Assembly (NCBI RefSeq): GCF_005404815.1
Contig: NZ_BJDF01000005.1
Location: 115,769-156,320, forward strand
From: Companilactobacillus huachuanensis
GTDB taxonomy: Bacteria > Bacillota > Bacilli > Lactobacillales > Lactobacillaceae
Direction of reading: 5' to 3'
DNA: 40,552 nucleotides
Part shown: piece after piece, positions 8,002 to 16,986 of the stretch
Layout: every line of letters begins with the position of its first letter
Position numbering within the stretch: the stretch's first letter is position 1
Notes under the pieces: generated by a model
Seen by the model: the letters and a program-made list of their open reading frames with translations, nothing else
Told to the model about the DNA's origin: nothing
The model's database searches: none
Translations under genes and position numbers: made by a program

Positions 8002-9525
8002 CTAATTGTCATTTCCTAAAATATCATTAATTTCTTGGGCATAAAGATCCGATTTACCACCATAAATAGCTTGCAAGCCACCACTAACGTCTAATACGGC
8101 GGTCGCACCGTTATCTGTTAAAGTCTTTTTATCAACTTTTCCATTATCGGTAACAGAAATACGTAATCTTGTTGCACAGGCTTCGACACTCTCAACATTT
8201 TCTGCACCACCAAGTGCTTTAATAATTTGGATTGATTGTTCGTGCAAACTTGTTTCCTTCGTTGATGATGAATTATCTGCTTTTTCTGATGAAACGCTTG
8301 TATCATCGTCGTCATCATTCATTCCTGGGATAGCAACGTGGAACTTGGAGATACAAAATCTGAATACTACATAATAAAGTACAGCCCAGATACATCCAAA
8401 CCAAAGTACTGTTGGCCAATTTGTCTTATCCTTTCCTTGTAAGATACCAAAGAGTAAATAATCGATAAAACCTCCTGAAAATGAATTACCAATACGAATA
8501 TTTAAAATATCAGCAAAATAGAAAGATAATCCATCAAGAAAAGCATGAATTACATAAAGCCATGGAGCAACGAATAAGAATGTATATTCTAGTGGTTCAG
8601 TAATACCTGTCAAAAATGATGTAAGACCACCTGAAAGATATAAACCACCGTTTTTCTTTCTATTTTTCTTAGGAATTGAATGATACATCGCCAAAGCTGC
8701 AGCTGGCAATCCAAACATCATAGTAGCAAATCTACCAGCAAAGAAACGCGTTCCGTATGTAAATAGTCCTACATGATTTGGATCTGCTAATTGTGCAAAG
8801 AAAATATTTTGAGCACCAACAATTGTCTTGCCGGCAACGTGAGCAGTTCCACCAAGAGATGTATACCAGAATAAAGGATAAATAGTATGATGCAAACCAA
8901 CTGCACCTAACAAACGTAATAAGAATCCATATAAAAATGTACCAATACTACCCATTTTGGCAATTTCAGTACCAACGGAAGTCATTCCGTTTTGAATTGG
9001 AGGCCAGATCATGTAGAAAATAGCCCCGATAAAAATAGCTGCAAAAGATGTAACAATTGGAATAAATCTTGATCCACCAAAGAATCCTAAAAACTGTGGC
9101 AACTCAATTTTACGATACCTGTTGTGAAGATATGAAACCATACCACCAATCACGATTGAACCAACAACACCAGTATCAACAGTTGTTCCTTTGGGTGAAA
9201 ACATCTGAATCAAACCAGCAATCGTTGCTGTATATACTAGAAATGCTACAGCACCAGAAAGTCCGGCCGTACCTTTATCACCACTCGCTAATCCGACGGC
9301 CAGTCCGACAGCAAATATCAAGGCAATATTTGAGAAAACAGCATTACCAGCAAAACTCATAACTTTCAAAATAGTTTGTAGCCAAGCCATTCCTAACCAT
9401 GGGTATGCCTTAACTGCGGCATCGTTTGTTAAAGCTCCACCCAATCCAAGTAATAGACCAGCTGCTGGTAGAATTGCTATTGGTAACATAAATGCCCTAC
9501 CAAGTTGCGAAAACTTTTTGAACAT
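8002..9525 (-). CDS. PTS sugar permease EIICB, glucose/N-acetylglucosamine superfamily; N-acetylmannosamine likely
   Basis: A 507-aa PTS transporter. The EIIC domain (residues 1 to about 385) has about ten membrane segments and the motifs FMLPIAILPAAGLLLG near the start and GITEPLEYTFLFVAPWLY. A charged linker (DDDDDTSVSSEKADNSSS) leads to an EIIB domain with the phosphorylated Cys450 in VEACATRLRISV. No EIIA is fused, so a free EIIA must supply phosphate. The gene lies 20 bp after nanE in one operon, which points to ManNAc (arriving as ManNAc-6-P) as substrate. That is inference, since glucose, GlcNAc and maltose permeases share the motifs. Confidence 0.85.
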   Translation of the reverse strand: MFKKFSQLGRAFMLPIAILPAAGLLLGLGGALTNDAAVKAYPWLGMAWLQTILKVMSFAGNAVFSNIALIFAVGLAVGLASGDKGTAGLSGAVAFLVYTATIAGLIQMFSPKGTTVDTGVVGSIVIGGMVSYLHNRYRKIELPQFLGFFGGSRFIPIVTSFAAIFIGAIFYMIWPPIQNGMTSVGTEIAKMGSIGTFLYGFLLRLLGAVGLHHTIYPLFWYTSLGGTAHVAGKTIVGAQNIFFAQLADPNHVGLFTYGTRFFAGRFATMMFGLPAAALAMYHSIPKKNRKKNGGLYLSGGLTSFLTGITEPLEYTFLFVAPWLYVIHAFLDGLSFYFADILNIRIGNSFSGGFIDYLLFGILQGKDKTNWPTVLWFGCIWAVLYYVVFRFCISKFHVAIPGMNDDDDDTSVSSEKADNSSSTKETSLHEQSIQIIKALGGAENVESVEACATRLRISVTDNGKVDKKTLTDNGATAVLDVSGGLQAIYGGKSDLYAQEINDILGNDN

Positions 9526-9545
9526 AATAGATCATCCCTTTATTT

Positions 9546-10235
9546 TTATTTCAGCGCTTTAATAAAATGGTCGGCAATTTCCATTGGTCTTGTTATTGCC
9601 CCTCCAACAACAATCCCAGTTGTACCCATATCTTGGATTTCACGTGCTTGTTCTGGAGTATGAATCTTACCTTCAGCAATTACTGGAAAGCCGGCATCAA
9701 TATAATTCTTAATCAATTCCGTATCAGGACCATCTTTTTTGACACTTTCATCTGTATATCCGCTCAAAGTGGTACCGACAAAATCTACTCCCGCCTCATA
9801 AGCATTCTTACCTTCTTCAAAAGTTGAGGTATCGGCCATCAATAATTGATCAGGATACTTGGATTTAATCTCCTTGATAAATTCAGTAACAGTTTTACCG
9901 TCATGTCTCGGTCTCAACGTACAGTCAAAGGCAATAACCGCAACACCTGTCTCATGTAATTCATCAATTTCTTTCATAGTTGCAGTAATGAAAGGTTTCT
10001 CTGGTAGATAGTCTTTTTTAATAATGCCGATAATTGGCAAATCCACTACTGCCTGGATTTCTTTAATATCACGCACTGAATTGGCACGAATACCAACCGC
10101 ACCAGCCCTTTTAGCGGCTAATGCCATCAGTGGCATAATTCCACCCTTTTCTGTATACAGTGGTTCTCCGGGTAAAGCCTGGCATGAAATAATCAGTCCA
10201 TCGTGAACCTGTTTAATAAAAGTATCTTTGTCCAT
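9546..10235 (-). CDS. nanE: N-acylglucosamine-6-phosphate 2-epimerase NanE
   Basis: A 229-aa TIM-barrel enzyme that converts ManNAc-6-P to GlcNAc-6-P in sialic acid and ManNAc catabolism. Seen motifs: [12 protein letters not shown] at the N-terminus, GIIKKDY with the catalytic lysine, [32 protein letters not shown], and [13 protein letters not shown] with the catalytic glutamate. Full family length. ATG with GGAGGAG upstream. First gene of nanE-PTS. No sialate lyase (NanA), ManNAc kinase (NanK), nagA or nagB is present here, so the operon fits import of ManNAc as a phosphosugar better than full sialic acid use. Confidence 0.93.
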   Translation of the reverse strand: MDKDTFIKQVHDGLIISCQALPGEPLYTEKGGIMPLMALAAKRAGAVGIRANSVRDIKEIQAVVDLPIIGIIKKDYLPEKPFITATMKEIDELHETGVAVIAFDCTLRPRHDGKTVTEFIKEIKSKYPDQLLMADTSTFEEGKNAYEAGVDFVGTTLSGYTDESVKKDGPDTELIKNYIDAGFPVIAEGKIHTPEQAREIQDMGTTGIVVGGAITRPMEIADHFIKALK

Positions 10236-10287
10236 TATATATTCTCCTCCAACAATTTAAGTTTTGGATAATTTTCTCCACAACAGC

Positions 10288-10324
10288 AATATAAAACATT
10301 TTGTATGTTTTGTAAACCCTTTCT
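10288..10324 (-). promoter_or_regulatory. nanE promoter with palindromic operator in the spacer and possible cre
   Basis: On the minus strand -35 TTTACA (complement of 10311-10316) and -10 TATATT (complement of 10288-10293) are 17 bp apart. The whole spacer is a palindrome, AAACAT-TTTGT-ATGTTT (10294-10310), a strong operator candidate for the divergent RpiR protein. TGTAAACCCTTTCT (10311-10324) is a weaker cre match overlapping the -35. Confidence 0.6.
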
Positions 10325-10329
10325 TTCAG

Positions 10330-10358
10330 TTTGGAAAATCATTTGAAAACTGTATAAT
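10330..10358 (+). promoter_or_regulatory. Promoter of the RpiR regulator gene
   Basis: TTTGGA (10330-10335) and perfect TATAAT (10353-10358) are spaced 17 bp. GGAG at 10378-10381 precedes the ATG by nine bases. Confidence 0.65.
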
Positions 10359-10390
10359 TGGAATTGACATAAGATACGGAGACTATAAAT

Positions 10391-11218
10391 ATGGATTTTG
10401 ACGCACTAATACAAGACAATTATCAAAAACTCACCAAGTCTGAAAAAAAAGTTGCCAAATTTATAACTGACAACAAAAAAACGGTTATTTACGGAACAAT
10501 GGAAACAATCAAAGAAAGAATCGACGTTGGTGATGCCACAATTGTTCGTTTTTCTAAAAAGCTGGGTTTTTCAGGTTTCAATGATTTGAAAATTGCCTTA
10601 GCAAAAGCAGAAATTGCCGCAAATAATACTAATTCCGATGATTCGACACACGAATATTATGATGATATTGAAGACACTCTAATTACAACGTTGAAAGACA
10701 CTAATGCTTTGATCAATAAAGATAATGTAGACTCAGCGGTGAAACTAATTAGTAATGCTCAAAAATTATATATATTTGGCGTTGGACACAGTGGTGAAAT
10801 CGGGAAGAATTTTTCTAAAATGTTATTAAGAATTGGTCTGATAGTTCAGGCTGAAACCGACCCCCATTTTCAAGCTCAGATGGCTTCAATCATGACTAAA
10901 AATAATTTAGTGATTGGTATCTCCTTATCCGGTGAAACCAAAGATACTTATGATTCACTGACAATCGCCAAAAAGAGTGGCGCAAAAATAATATCTATAA
11001 CAAATAGCAGTCTCTCGGCCATTGCACAAATCAGCGATATAACGTTACAAACTTCCATTGAAGAATTCTTGAATGGTGGCTCCTTAGCCGGACAGTTATC
11101 GCAATTGTACCTATGTGAAGTTTTACTTCGTGGTTATGAACGACAAAATAATATTGATGTCTTAGCTATTAGAGAAAAAGGTTTGCGTTCAATTATGAAC
11201 AAGAAAATTAAGGACTAA
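10391..11218 (+). CDS. RpiR-family transcriptional regulator of the nanE-PTS operon
   Basis: A 275-aa protein with an N-terminal HTH_6 domain (residues 1-77; recognition region DVGDATIVRFSKKLGFSGFNDLK) and a C-terminal SIS sugar-phosphate binding domain (about 110-250; IFGVGHSGEIGKN and GISLSGETKDT are the phosphate-binding loops). RpiR proteins sense phosphosugars, and ManNAc-6-P or GlcNAc-6-P is the likely ligand given the neighbours. It is divergent from nanE with a 155-bp shared gap. A palindrome in the nanE promoter is the best operator candidate. A bidirectional terminator follows. Confidence 0.88.
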   Translation: MDFDALIQDNYQKLTKSEKKVAKFITDNKKTVIYGTMETIKERIDVGDATIVRFSKKLGFSGFNDLKIALAKAEIAANNTNSDDSTHEYYDDIEDTLITTLKDTNALINKDNVDSAVKLISNAQKLYIFGVGHSGEIGKNFSKMLLRIGLIVQAETDPHFQAQMASIMTKNNLVIGISLSGETKDTYDSLTIAKKSGAKIISITNSSLSAIAQISDITLQTSIEEFLNGGSLAGQLSQLYLCEVLLRGYERQNNIDVLAIREKGLRSIMNKKIKD

Positions 11219-11225
11219 AAAAAAA

Positions 11226-11265
11226 GTCTGCTTATGAAATTAAAAATTTCATAAGCAGACTTTTT
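11226..11265. terminator. Bidirectional terminator between rpiR and the purine permease
   Basis: Perfect 16-bp stem GTCTGCTTATGAAATT (11226-11241) / AATTTCATAAGCAGAC (11245-11260), flanked by A and T runs on both sides. Confidence 0.9.
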
Positions 11266-11284
11266 CATTTGGGAAGCTTTAAAT

Positions 11285-12646
11285 TTAGGCCAAACTAGCC
11301 TTAGGTAAAATATTAATAATATATAGCAAGATTACAAAGACAACGAACAATCCGTACATAATTGGATTGATTTCTTTTCTCTTACCAGCAGCAAGCATAG
11401 TAATTGGATAAACTAAGAATCCAAAGGCGATACCATAAGAAATATTATAAGTTAATGGCATACCAACGATTGTTAAGAATGCTGGTAATGCAATTTCAAA
11501 TCTGTCCCATTGAATGCCTTTCATTGATTGAGCCATTAAAGTCCCAACAATAATCAACACTGGAGCCGTTACATTACTTGTAACGACTGTCAATAATGGT
11601 GAGAAGAACATTGATAATGCAAATAAAACGCCAACTGTAATAGATGTTAAACCAGTTCTACCACCAACGGCAATACCGGCAGATGATTCAACATAAGCTG
11701 TTGGAGGAGTTGTTCCAAAGACAGCTCCACTGACCATTGAAATTGAATCGGCCATCAAGGCATGACCAATTCTTGGCATCTTACCGTCTTTATCTTGCAT
11801 AATGTCGACTTGTTCAGCCAAACCAATCAAAGTACCAGCAGTATCAAAGAAAGCAACTAGCAAGAAGATGATTACTACTGCCCAAAGCTGTGGTTCTCTA
11901 ATATCACCGATATGTGCTACACCAACACCAAAAGTTGGCTTCAAACTGGGAATACCAGACACAATATGTGATGGAGCTGGAATCAACTTAGTTACTAGAC
12001 CAACAATAGTTGTGAAAACCATTCCGATGAAAATTGAACCAGGAATCTTTCGTGCCATCAAAATTGCAGTTACTAGTAAACCGGTAATTGTTAACCAAGT
12101 CGTTGGATTGGCAAATGAACCGATAGCAACAAGTGATGATTTACTAGCTGTGATCAATCCCCCACCTTGCAAACCAACGAAGGCAATGAAGATACCCAAA
12201 CCAGCAGCAACCGCTAGTTTTAAATCTTTTGGAATCGCATTAATAACAACCTCACGAATTTTCATTAACGAAAGCACTAAGAAAATCAAACTGGCTACAA
12301 ATACACCAGCCATTGCTGTTTGCCAAGGAATACCCATGGCAATAACAACTGAGTAACTGAAAAAGGCATTGTCACCTAATCCTGGAGCAATTGCAATTGG
12401 GTAATTTGCTAAAACACCCATCAATACTGAACCAACCACAGCTGTCAAAGCCGTTGCTGTGAACAGTGATCCTTTGTCCATCCCAGAATCTCCCAAAACC
12501 TGTGGATTAACAAATAAAATATATGCCATTGAAACAAATGTCGTTAAACCGGCCAAGATTTCTCGTTTAACATTTGTTTGTGCTTCTTCGAGATGGAATA
12601 AACGTTCCAAAAAACTTAAATTCCCTCTATTATCTAATGAATTCAC
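11285..12646 (-). CDS. NCS2-family purine (guanine/hypoxanthine/adenine) permease, AzgA/PbuG type
   Basis: A 453-aa membrane transporter with about 12 segments; it imports purine bases by proton symport. Family motifs: ILAGLTTFVSMAYILFVNP near the N-terminus, APGLGDNAFFSYSVV, LVAFFDTAGTLIGLAEQ with the conserved acidic residue of segment 8, and GTTPPTAYVESSAGIAVGGRTGLTS. It starts with GTG (12644-12646), preceded by AAGGGG with eight bases of spacing. Single-gene unit ending at the shared terminator. A PurR-box-like site lies 55 bp upstream, which would fit purine control. Guanine versus adenine preference cannot be read from the sequence. Confidence 0.9.
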   Translation of the reverse strand: MNSLDNRGNLSFLERLFHLEEAQTNVKREILAGLTTFVSMAYILFVNPQVLGDSGMDKGSLFTATALTAVVGSVLMGVLANYPIAIAPGLGDNAFFSYSVVIAMGIPWQTAMAGVFVASLIFLVLSLMKIREVVINAIPKDLKLAVAAGLGIFIAFVGLQGGGLITASKSSLVAIGSFANPTTWLTITGLLVTAILMARKIPGSIFIGMVFTTIVGLVTKLIPAPSHIVSGIPSLKPTFGVGVAHIGDIREPQLWAVVIIFLLVAFFDTAGTLIGLAEQVDIMQDKDGKMPRIGHALMADSISMVSGAVFGTTPPTAYVESSAGIAVGGRTGLTSITVGVLFALSMFFSPLLTVVTSNVTAPVLIIVGTLMAQSMKGIQWDRFEIALPAFLTIVGMPLTYNISYGIAFGFLVYPITMLAAGKRKEINPIMYGLFVVFVILLYIINILPKASLA

Positions 12647-12700
12647 TATAAACGCCCCTTAAAAAAGTAATTTCTTTTTTGAACTTATCTAGTATTGCAA

Positions 12701-12713
12701 ATTATTCGGATTT
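12701..12713 (-). promoter_or_regulatory. Possible PurBox upstream of the purine permease
   Basis: ATTATTCGGATTT is the complement of AAATCCGAATAAT, one base off the Gram-positive PurR-box consensus AWWWCCGAACWWT. A weaker match AAACACGAACTAT lies further upstream (about 12755-12767). I see no guanine riboswitch. Confidence 0.35.
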
Positions 12714-12780
12714 TTACAAGGGTTTTAGAAACATTTATGTGACGTAATATAAATATAGTTCGTGTTTTACTATAGTTTAA

Positions 12781-13109
12781 TTAATTTTTAGAGTGATTCA
12801 AGGACAAAATCGCCCATGAAGATAGTTAAAGTTCGCGTTTTGATATTAAACCCAGCCTGATTTTTGCTTAATATTCATTCAAATAAAATTCTATCTTTTT
12901 CAATGTAAGCCTTATCATGTAAAGATTTTAACTCTTATTCGTTCAACTATTCACTAAAATCAAATCTATCTCCACTGAAATTACGAACAATCCATATAGG
13001 TTATTATCCTTAATTCAAAAAAACATCCTTGCTCAGAAAAAAATATAGCTATAAATAATTGCTAGAGTTATAATTAAATTAAATTATTTTTAATCTTAGG
13101 GGAACTTTT
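12781..13109. other. AT-rich gap without a recognisable gene
   Basis: No ORF, repeat copy or terminator. A TATAAT at 13069-13074 without a good -35, or TTGCTC (13029) with TATAAA (13050), may drive the ABC exporter gene. Confidence 0.4.
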
Positions 13110-14789
13110 ATGACACTACTACACTTTTTAAAATTCGCACAAAAGAAAACATGGATTCTTTTACTATTAATTCCCATCGCCTCAGGAGTAGAAATCTCTG
13201 TTTCTTACCTACTACAAGTAATTACTGACGTAGCAACTGGCAAAAGCCAATTATCATACGGCCTCTTAATTGCCATTGTCATTTGCTATATCTTGATTGA
13301 CACAGCAGTTTACTTTATTGGATCTTATCTCCAACAAACTACTCTCAATCAAATTATTAATACCGTTCGGAATCGCTTGTTAACGAACCTTTTCAAACAA
13401 AATACTGGTATTGGTAATGACGTTCAAAAAATTACGAATGATTATTATAACGACTTTTCGGAAACCATTCCCGTTCTGCGCGATGATTATCTTCAAGGGA
13501 CATTCACCGCATACAAACAAATCTGTCAGTTAATTATTGCTTTAACGTTGTCAATCATGATAAAACCTGCATTGACCTTAATTATCGTTTTACTATGTAT
13601 CCCCGGGATTTTTCTGCCCTTCTATCAACAGAGTAATCTCAAGAAAAATAAACAGAACTTAATTCACGAATCAAAACTAGCAACTAGTATTTTACAAGAT
13701 GCCACTAATGGTCTTAGAACTATTCAAGTCTTTAACATCCAAAGACAATTACACAATATTTTCCAATCTCAAAATCAACACTTACTAATTGCCCAGAATA
13801 ATGATCAACTAACACGCAAGAAAGTCGGTACAATCAGTCAATTCATGAATGACTTTCTTTATTTGGGAACTTGGATTGTAGGAATTTATTTTGTTTTGAA
13901 AAAGGAAATCTCTCTAGGACAACTGGTTGCATTTTCTCAATTGATGATTTTTATCTCCGAACCAATTCAAACGGCCTCAGAAATTTTCAGCAATATTATT
14001 GGTGGAAAAACAGCTGCTACTAAACTGGAAGAAAAAATTCAGGATTCTAATGTAGAATTTAAAACTCAATCCCTACAAAAATTCGATAGTCTGACATATC
14101 AAGATGTTTCGTTCACTCAGGACAATAAATCAATTCTTAAGCAATTTAACTTAACTCTAAAAGCCCAGCAGCACTATTTATTGGTTGGTAAAAGTGGTAG
14201 CGGTAAAACGACTTTAATCAATCTTCCCTTTAACTCCCAAGTTGCTAAAGGACAAATATCACTTAATAACCAACCGATTAATAGCTATTCATTAAACGAT
14301 GTTTTCCAACATTTAGGATTATTGGAACAGCAAGCACACATTTTTGATGCCAGTTTGAAGGACAATCTAACACTATTTAACACCGAAGATTCAACTGAAC
14401 GGTGCTTTGCCGTTTTACAAATGATTGGTTTAACGAAATATGCCAATCCCAAAGCCTTAAATCAACATATTGATTCCCACAGTGGTTTACTTTCTGGCGG
14501 TGAAAAAAGACGTTTAGCTCTGGGACGTTTATTGCTAAGACAAACTGAATTCAACTTATTTGACGAACCTTTAACAGGTGTTGATCCCCGTACCTCTCAA
14601 AAAATCAGTCAAATCCTAACCGAATTAGATTCCGGTTGGTTGATTGTCACTCATCAATACGACGAGCAATTATTCCATAACGCCGACTCGATTATTATCC
14701 TTGATAATGGTGAGGTTCAAGCCACTGGGGATTATAGCGATGTAACGATAAACGATTGGTTACATAGATTGAATTTACTAACTTACTAA
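13110..14789 (+). CDS. ABC exporter, fused membrane and ATPase domains (half transporter)
   Basis: A 559-aa protein with an ABC type-1 exporter membrane domain (six segments, residues 1 to about 305) and an ATPase domain. Walker A GKSGSGKT is at 360-367, signature LLSGGEKRRLAL, Walker B NLFDEPLTGVD, switch His in VTHQ. The catalytic Glu after the Walker B Asp is present, so the site should hydrolyse ATP. A single half transporter with no partner next to it suggests a homodimer. The substrate is unknown; multidrug, lipid and peptide exporters all fit. RBS AGGGG lies eight bases before the ATG. Own terminator; not in an operon with neighbours. It is close in layout to lactobacillar subfamily B exporters near the CydC branch, but this is not decisive. 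Confidence 0.85.
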   Translation: MTLLHFLKFAQKKTWILLLLIPIASGVEISVSYLLQVITDVATGKSQLSYGLLIAIVICYILIDTAVYFIGSYLQQTTLNQIINTVRNRLLTNLFKQNTGIGNDVQKITNDYYNDFSETIPVLRDDYLQGTFTAYKQICQLIIALTLSIMIKPALTLIIVLLCIPGIFLPFYQQSNLKKNKQNLIHESKLATSILQDATNGLRTIQVFNIQRQLHNIFQSQNQHLLIAQNNDQLTRKKVGTISQFMNDFLYLGTWIVGIYFVLKKEISLGQLVAFSQLMIFISEPIQTASEIFSNIIGGKTAATKLEEKIQDSNVEFKTQSLQKFDSLTYQDVSFTQDNKSILKQFNLTLKAQQHYLLVGKSGSGKTTLINLPFNSQVAKGQISLNNQPINSYSLNDVFQHLGLLEQQAHIFDASLKDNLTLFNTEDSTERCFAVLQMIGLTKYANPKALNQHIDSHSGLLSGGEKRRLALGRLLLRQTEFNLFDEPLTGVDPRTSQKISQILTELDSGWLIVTHQYDEQLFHNADSIIILDNGEVQATGDYSDVTINDWLHRLNLLTY

Positions 14790-14790
14790 A

Positions 14791-14834
14791 AAAACCAGTT
14801 CATGAAATCATCAAGAGTTCACGAACTGGTTTTT
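14791..14834 (+). terminator. Terminator of the ABC exporter gene
   Basis: AAAACCAGTTCATGAA / TTCACGAACTGGTTTT stem, followed by T residues, directly after the stop codon. Confidence 0.88.
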
Positions 14835-14939
14835 GTATTTAAATGTGGCAACGACAACGATATAAACAAGAATTGCGTTTTCGAATTCGGCTCAGTCAAT
14901 TACTCCCCACTGAGTAGGGAGCTTGTAAGAACCAGTACA

Positions 14940-14978
14940 ACAAAACATAGCTTTTTCCGCTTAAAAGCTATGTTTTGT
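14940..14978 (-). terminator. Terminator of the aldo-keto reductase unit
   Basis: Perfect stem ACAAAACATAGCTTTT (14940-14955) / AAAAGCTATGTTTTGT (14963-14978), nine bases after the reductase stop codon. Confidence 0.8.
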
Positions 14979-14986
14979 CACACTCT

Positions 14987-15808
14987 TTAATAATTTGTTT
15001 CTCGCATTGAAACTGGCCAGTCTTTAATCGAACGGTGCTTATCGAACTTCTTCAAGCCTTCTAATTCGGCATCAGTAAGTTTGAAATTAAATATATCCAA
15101 ATTTGACTTCAAATGCGCTTCATTATTAGACTTTGGAATCACGACAATCTTCTGTTGAGTCATGGCACGTAACAATATTTGCGCTCCTGAAACATTGTAT
15201 TTTTTAGCAAGTTCAGTAATTTCTGGTAGTTGAATCATCTCTTTAGCGTATTCTTCACCAAAGGGAGCCCAAGCTTCGTGAACAATTTCATGTTCAGCTA
15301 AATATGGAGCAATCTTACTTTGTTGCCAATATAAATGAGTTTCGATTTGATCAATTACTGGTTTAACATCGCTGTATTTTAGAATTGCATCAATCTGAGC
15401 AGGATTAAAATTGCTCAAACCAATTGCACGAATTTTTCCAGCCTTATAAGCATCAGCCATAGCACGGTATGTTTCAAGACTATTGCCCATTGGCCAATGA
15501 ATAATCATTAAATCAATATAACCCATTTGAAGCTTTTTCAATGACTCGTCGATACCTTTAATTGTTTCGTCATATCCATCGGTTTGAGTCTTAGTCGTAA
15601 TAAATAGATTCTGACGTACAATACCACTGTTTTTAACTGCAGCTCCAACACCAGCTTCGTTCTCATAAACTTGAGCTGTATCAATGCTGCGATAACCAAT
15701 TTTTAGTGCCCTTTCAACACTTTCTTCAGTCAATGCGGGCGGTGTTTGAAAAGTTCCAAAGCCCATCACTGGCATTTGTACTCCATTGTTTAAAGTTACC
15801 TGTTCCAT
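14987..15808 (-). CDS. Aldo-keto reductase (first of three)
   Basis: A 273-aa NADPH-dependent (beta/alpha)8 oxidoreductase that reduces aldehydes and ketones. Catalytic tetrad Asp43, Tyr48, Lys73 and His104 are all seen (SIDTAQVYENE, FITTK, IIHWP). The cofactor-site motif VVIPKSNNEAHLKSN is present. I start at the ATG 15806-15808, which has AAAGGAG at a normal distance; the GTG nine bases upstream overlaps that site. It follows the NAD(P)-binding gene by 24 bp in the same orientation, and the pair is divergent from a LysR gene, which probably controls it. Physiological substrate unknown; 2,5-diketogluconate or methylglyoxal reductase labels would be guesses. Confidence 0.9.
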   Translation of the reverse strand: MEQVTLNNGVQMPVMGFGTFQTPPALTEESVERALKIGYRSIDTAQVYENEAGVGAAVKNSGIVRQNLFITTKTQTDGYDETIKGIDESLKKLQMGYIDLMIIHWPMGNSLETYRAMADAYKAGKIRAIGLSNFNPAQIDAILKYSDVKPVIDQIETHLYWQQSKIAPYLAEHEIVHEAWAPFGEEYAKEMIQLPEITELAKKYNVSGAQILLRAMTQQKIVVIPKSNNEAHLKSNLDIFNFKLTDAELEGLKKFDKHRSIKDWPVSMRETNY

Positions 15809-15832
15809 TTTTAGCACTCCTTTTTCGTAATC

Positions 15833-16474
15833 TTACTTATTGCCAACAAGTGTAATTCTTTGTCGGATATAAGATTCGTGCTCAATAATATCCAGCATAC
15901 CTACAGCATAATCTGCATAACTAATATAGTTTTTACTATCATCTTTAGCACGATATTCCTCACCATCAACTTGATACTTACCGGTTCTAATTCCCTCTGG
16001 ATCATAATTGAATGCTGGTGTTACATATGTCCAACGTATATCTGAATAGGAACGTAAACGTCTTAAACTTTCAACCAATACATCAGCCAATGGCAACCAA
16101 TCTTTCGGATAATTTGAGCGATCTTTCAACATTTTAGTATGTTCTGAGTTAATGAATAACGTTCCAGCACCACCAACTTTGAGATAACGGATATTAGTGC
16201 CTTTTAAGATATTAGCTAGATGAGATATCCCATCAGTATGAACATAAAATGTTTCAGGGGTCCAAGCACTAATCGCATCAACTACAGCATCAACACCCTT
16301 TAAATCATTTGTGGTCAGATCCATAATGTCCTTGATCAACAATTGTTCAACACTTAAATCAATTTCTTCATGATTCTTATGAGCAATGGCTAAAACTTCA
16401 TGGCCTCTACTTTGAGTTTCTTTAATCACGGCCCTTCCAGTTTTTCCAAAAGCTCCAATAACAGCTATTTTCAT
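15833..16474 (-). CDS. NAD(P)-binding Rossmann protein (NmrA/YwnB-like, atypical SDR)
   Basis: A 213-aa protein with the dinucleotide-binding loop GAFGKTG at residues 7-13 and the strand-turn VDAVVDAISAW. The KVGGAGTLFI segment and YVTPAFNYDPEG match NAD(P)H-binding proteins of the YwnB/NmrA-like group, which often lack the full SDR catalytic triad and act as redox-linked reductases or sensors. ATG with AAGGAGAAAAATAA upstream. First gene of a two-gene unit with an aldo-keto reductase and divergent from a LysR gene, the usual layout for a quinone/aldehyde-responsive module. Confidence 0.82.
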   Translation of the reverse strand: MKIAVIGAFGKTGRAVIKETQSRGHEVLAIAHKNHEEIDLSVEQLLIKDIMDLTTNDLKGVDAVVDAISAWTPETFYVHTDGISHLANILKGTNIRYLKVGGAGTLFINSEHTKMLKDRSNYPKDWLPLADVLVESLRRLRSYSDIRWTYVTPAFNYDPEGIRTGKYQVDGEEYRAKDDSKNYISYADYAVGMLDIIEHESYIRQRITLVGNK

Positions 16475-16543
16475 TTATTTTTCTCCTTCGTTTTTAAAAT
16501 CATCTTTAACTTTCGTTGGTTAGTTTAATGGAAATCACCAGTA

Positions 16544-16565
16544 ATTTAAAATGCTTATTTTAAAT
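16544..16565. promoter_or_regulatory. Inverted repeat in the divergent regulatory region
   Basis: ATTTAAAA-TGCTTA-TTTTAAAT, a perfect 8-bp arm palindrome 70 bp before the NAD(P)-binding gene. It is a candidate LysR-type operator, though its AT content makes chance likely. Confidence 0.35.
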
Positions 16566-16620
16566 GATTAGTCATGTAAATAATGTATGGCTAATATCTT
16601 GTGTTAAACTTTGTTCATAA

Positions 16621-16950
16621 CTGAAGGTTGAAAGGTGAAAAAGTGATATAAACAGTGCTCTGATAGTCCTAAAGTAAATTTATTTATCAATTTATTTAAA
16701 TAGCAAAAGATAACAATTAGACATTCGTATTATTAAAAAACTAGTTGGAAGAGCTAAAAGTATTCATTTGCCGCGAAAGTGGCGTTAGGACTTTATTCCT
16801 TACACCACCGGGTATGTTGGAGACTTACCGTTTTTTTGGTAAGGCTTCAACCGAGATTCGAGACCGCTTTTTGGCTCGAATCGTACCGCGCAGCATATGA
16901 ATGCTTTCAGCTCTGGAAACGGCATAACTCATCAAACTTTCAACCTTTAG
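16621..16950 (+). repeat. Structured repeat copy 5 (type A): complete 330-bp MITE unit
   Basis: The unit begins CTGAAGGTTGAAAG and ends CTTTCAACCTTTAG, inverted with one mismatch in 14, and is flanked by the perfect 8-bp duplication GTTCATAA (16613-16620 and 16951-16958). Core 16741-16923: P3 uses CTTACC/GGTAAG, and P4 is fully Watson-Crick GATTCGAG/CTCGAATC, in contrast to the U-G pairs in copy 1. It lies in the divergent region between the NAD(P)-binding gene and the LysR gene. Confidence 0.92.
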
Positions 16951-16986
16951 GTTCATAAAACAATACATAGTGGATCGGTGAATAAA

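Noticed and set aside
12647-12780. Guanine riboswitch before the purine permease
   Set aside because: The conserved three-way junction segments of the purine aptamer are not found on the minus strand.
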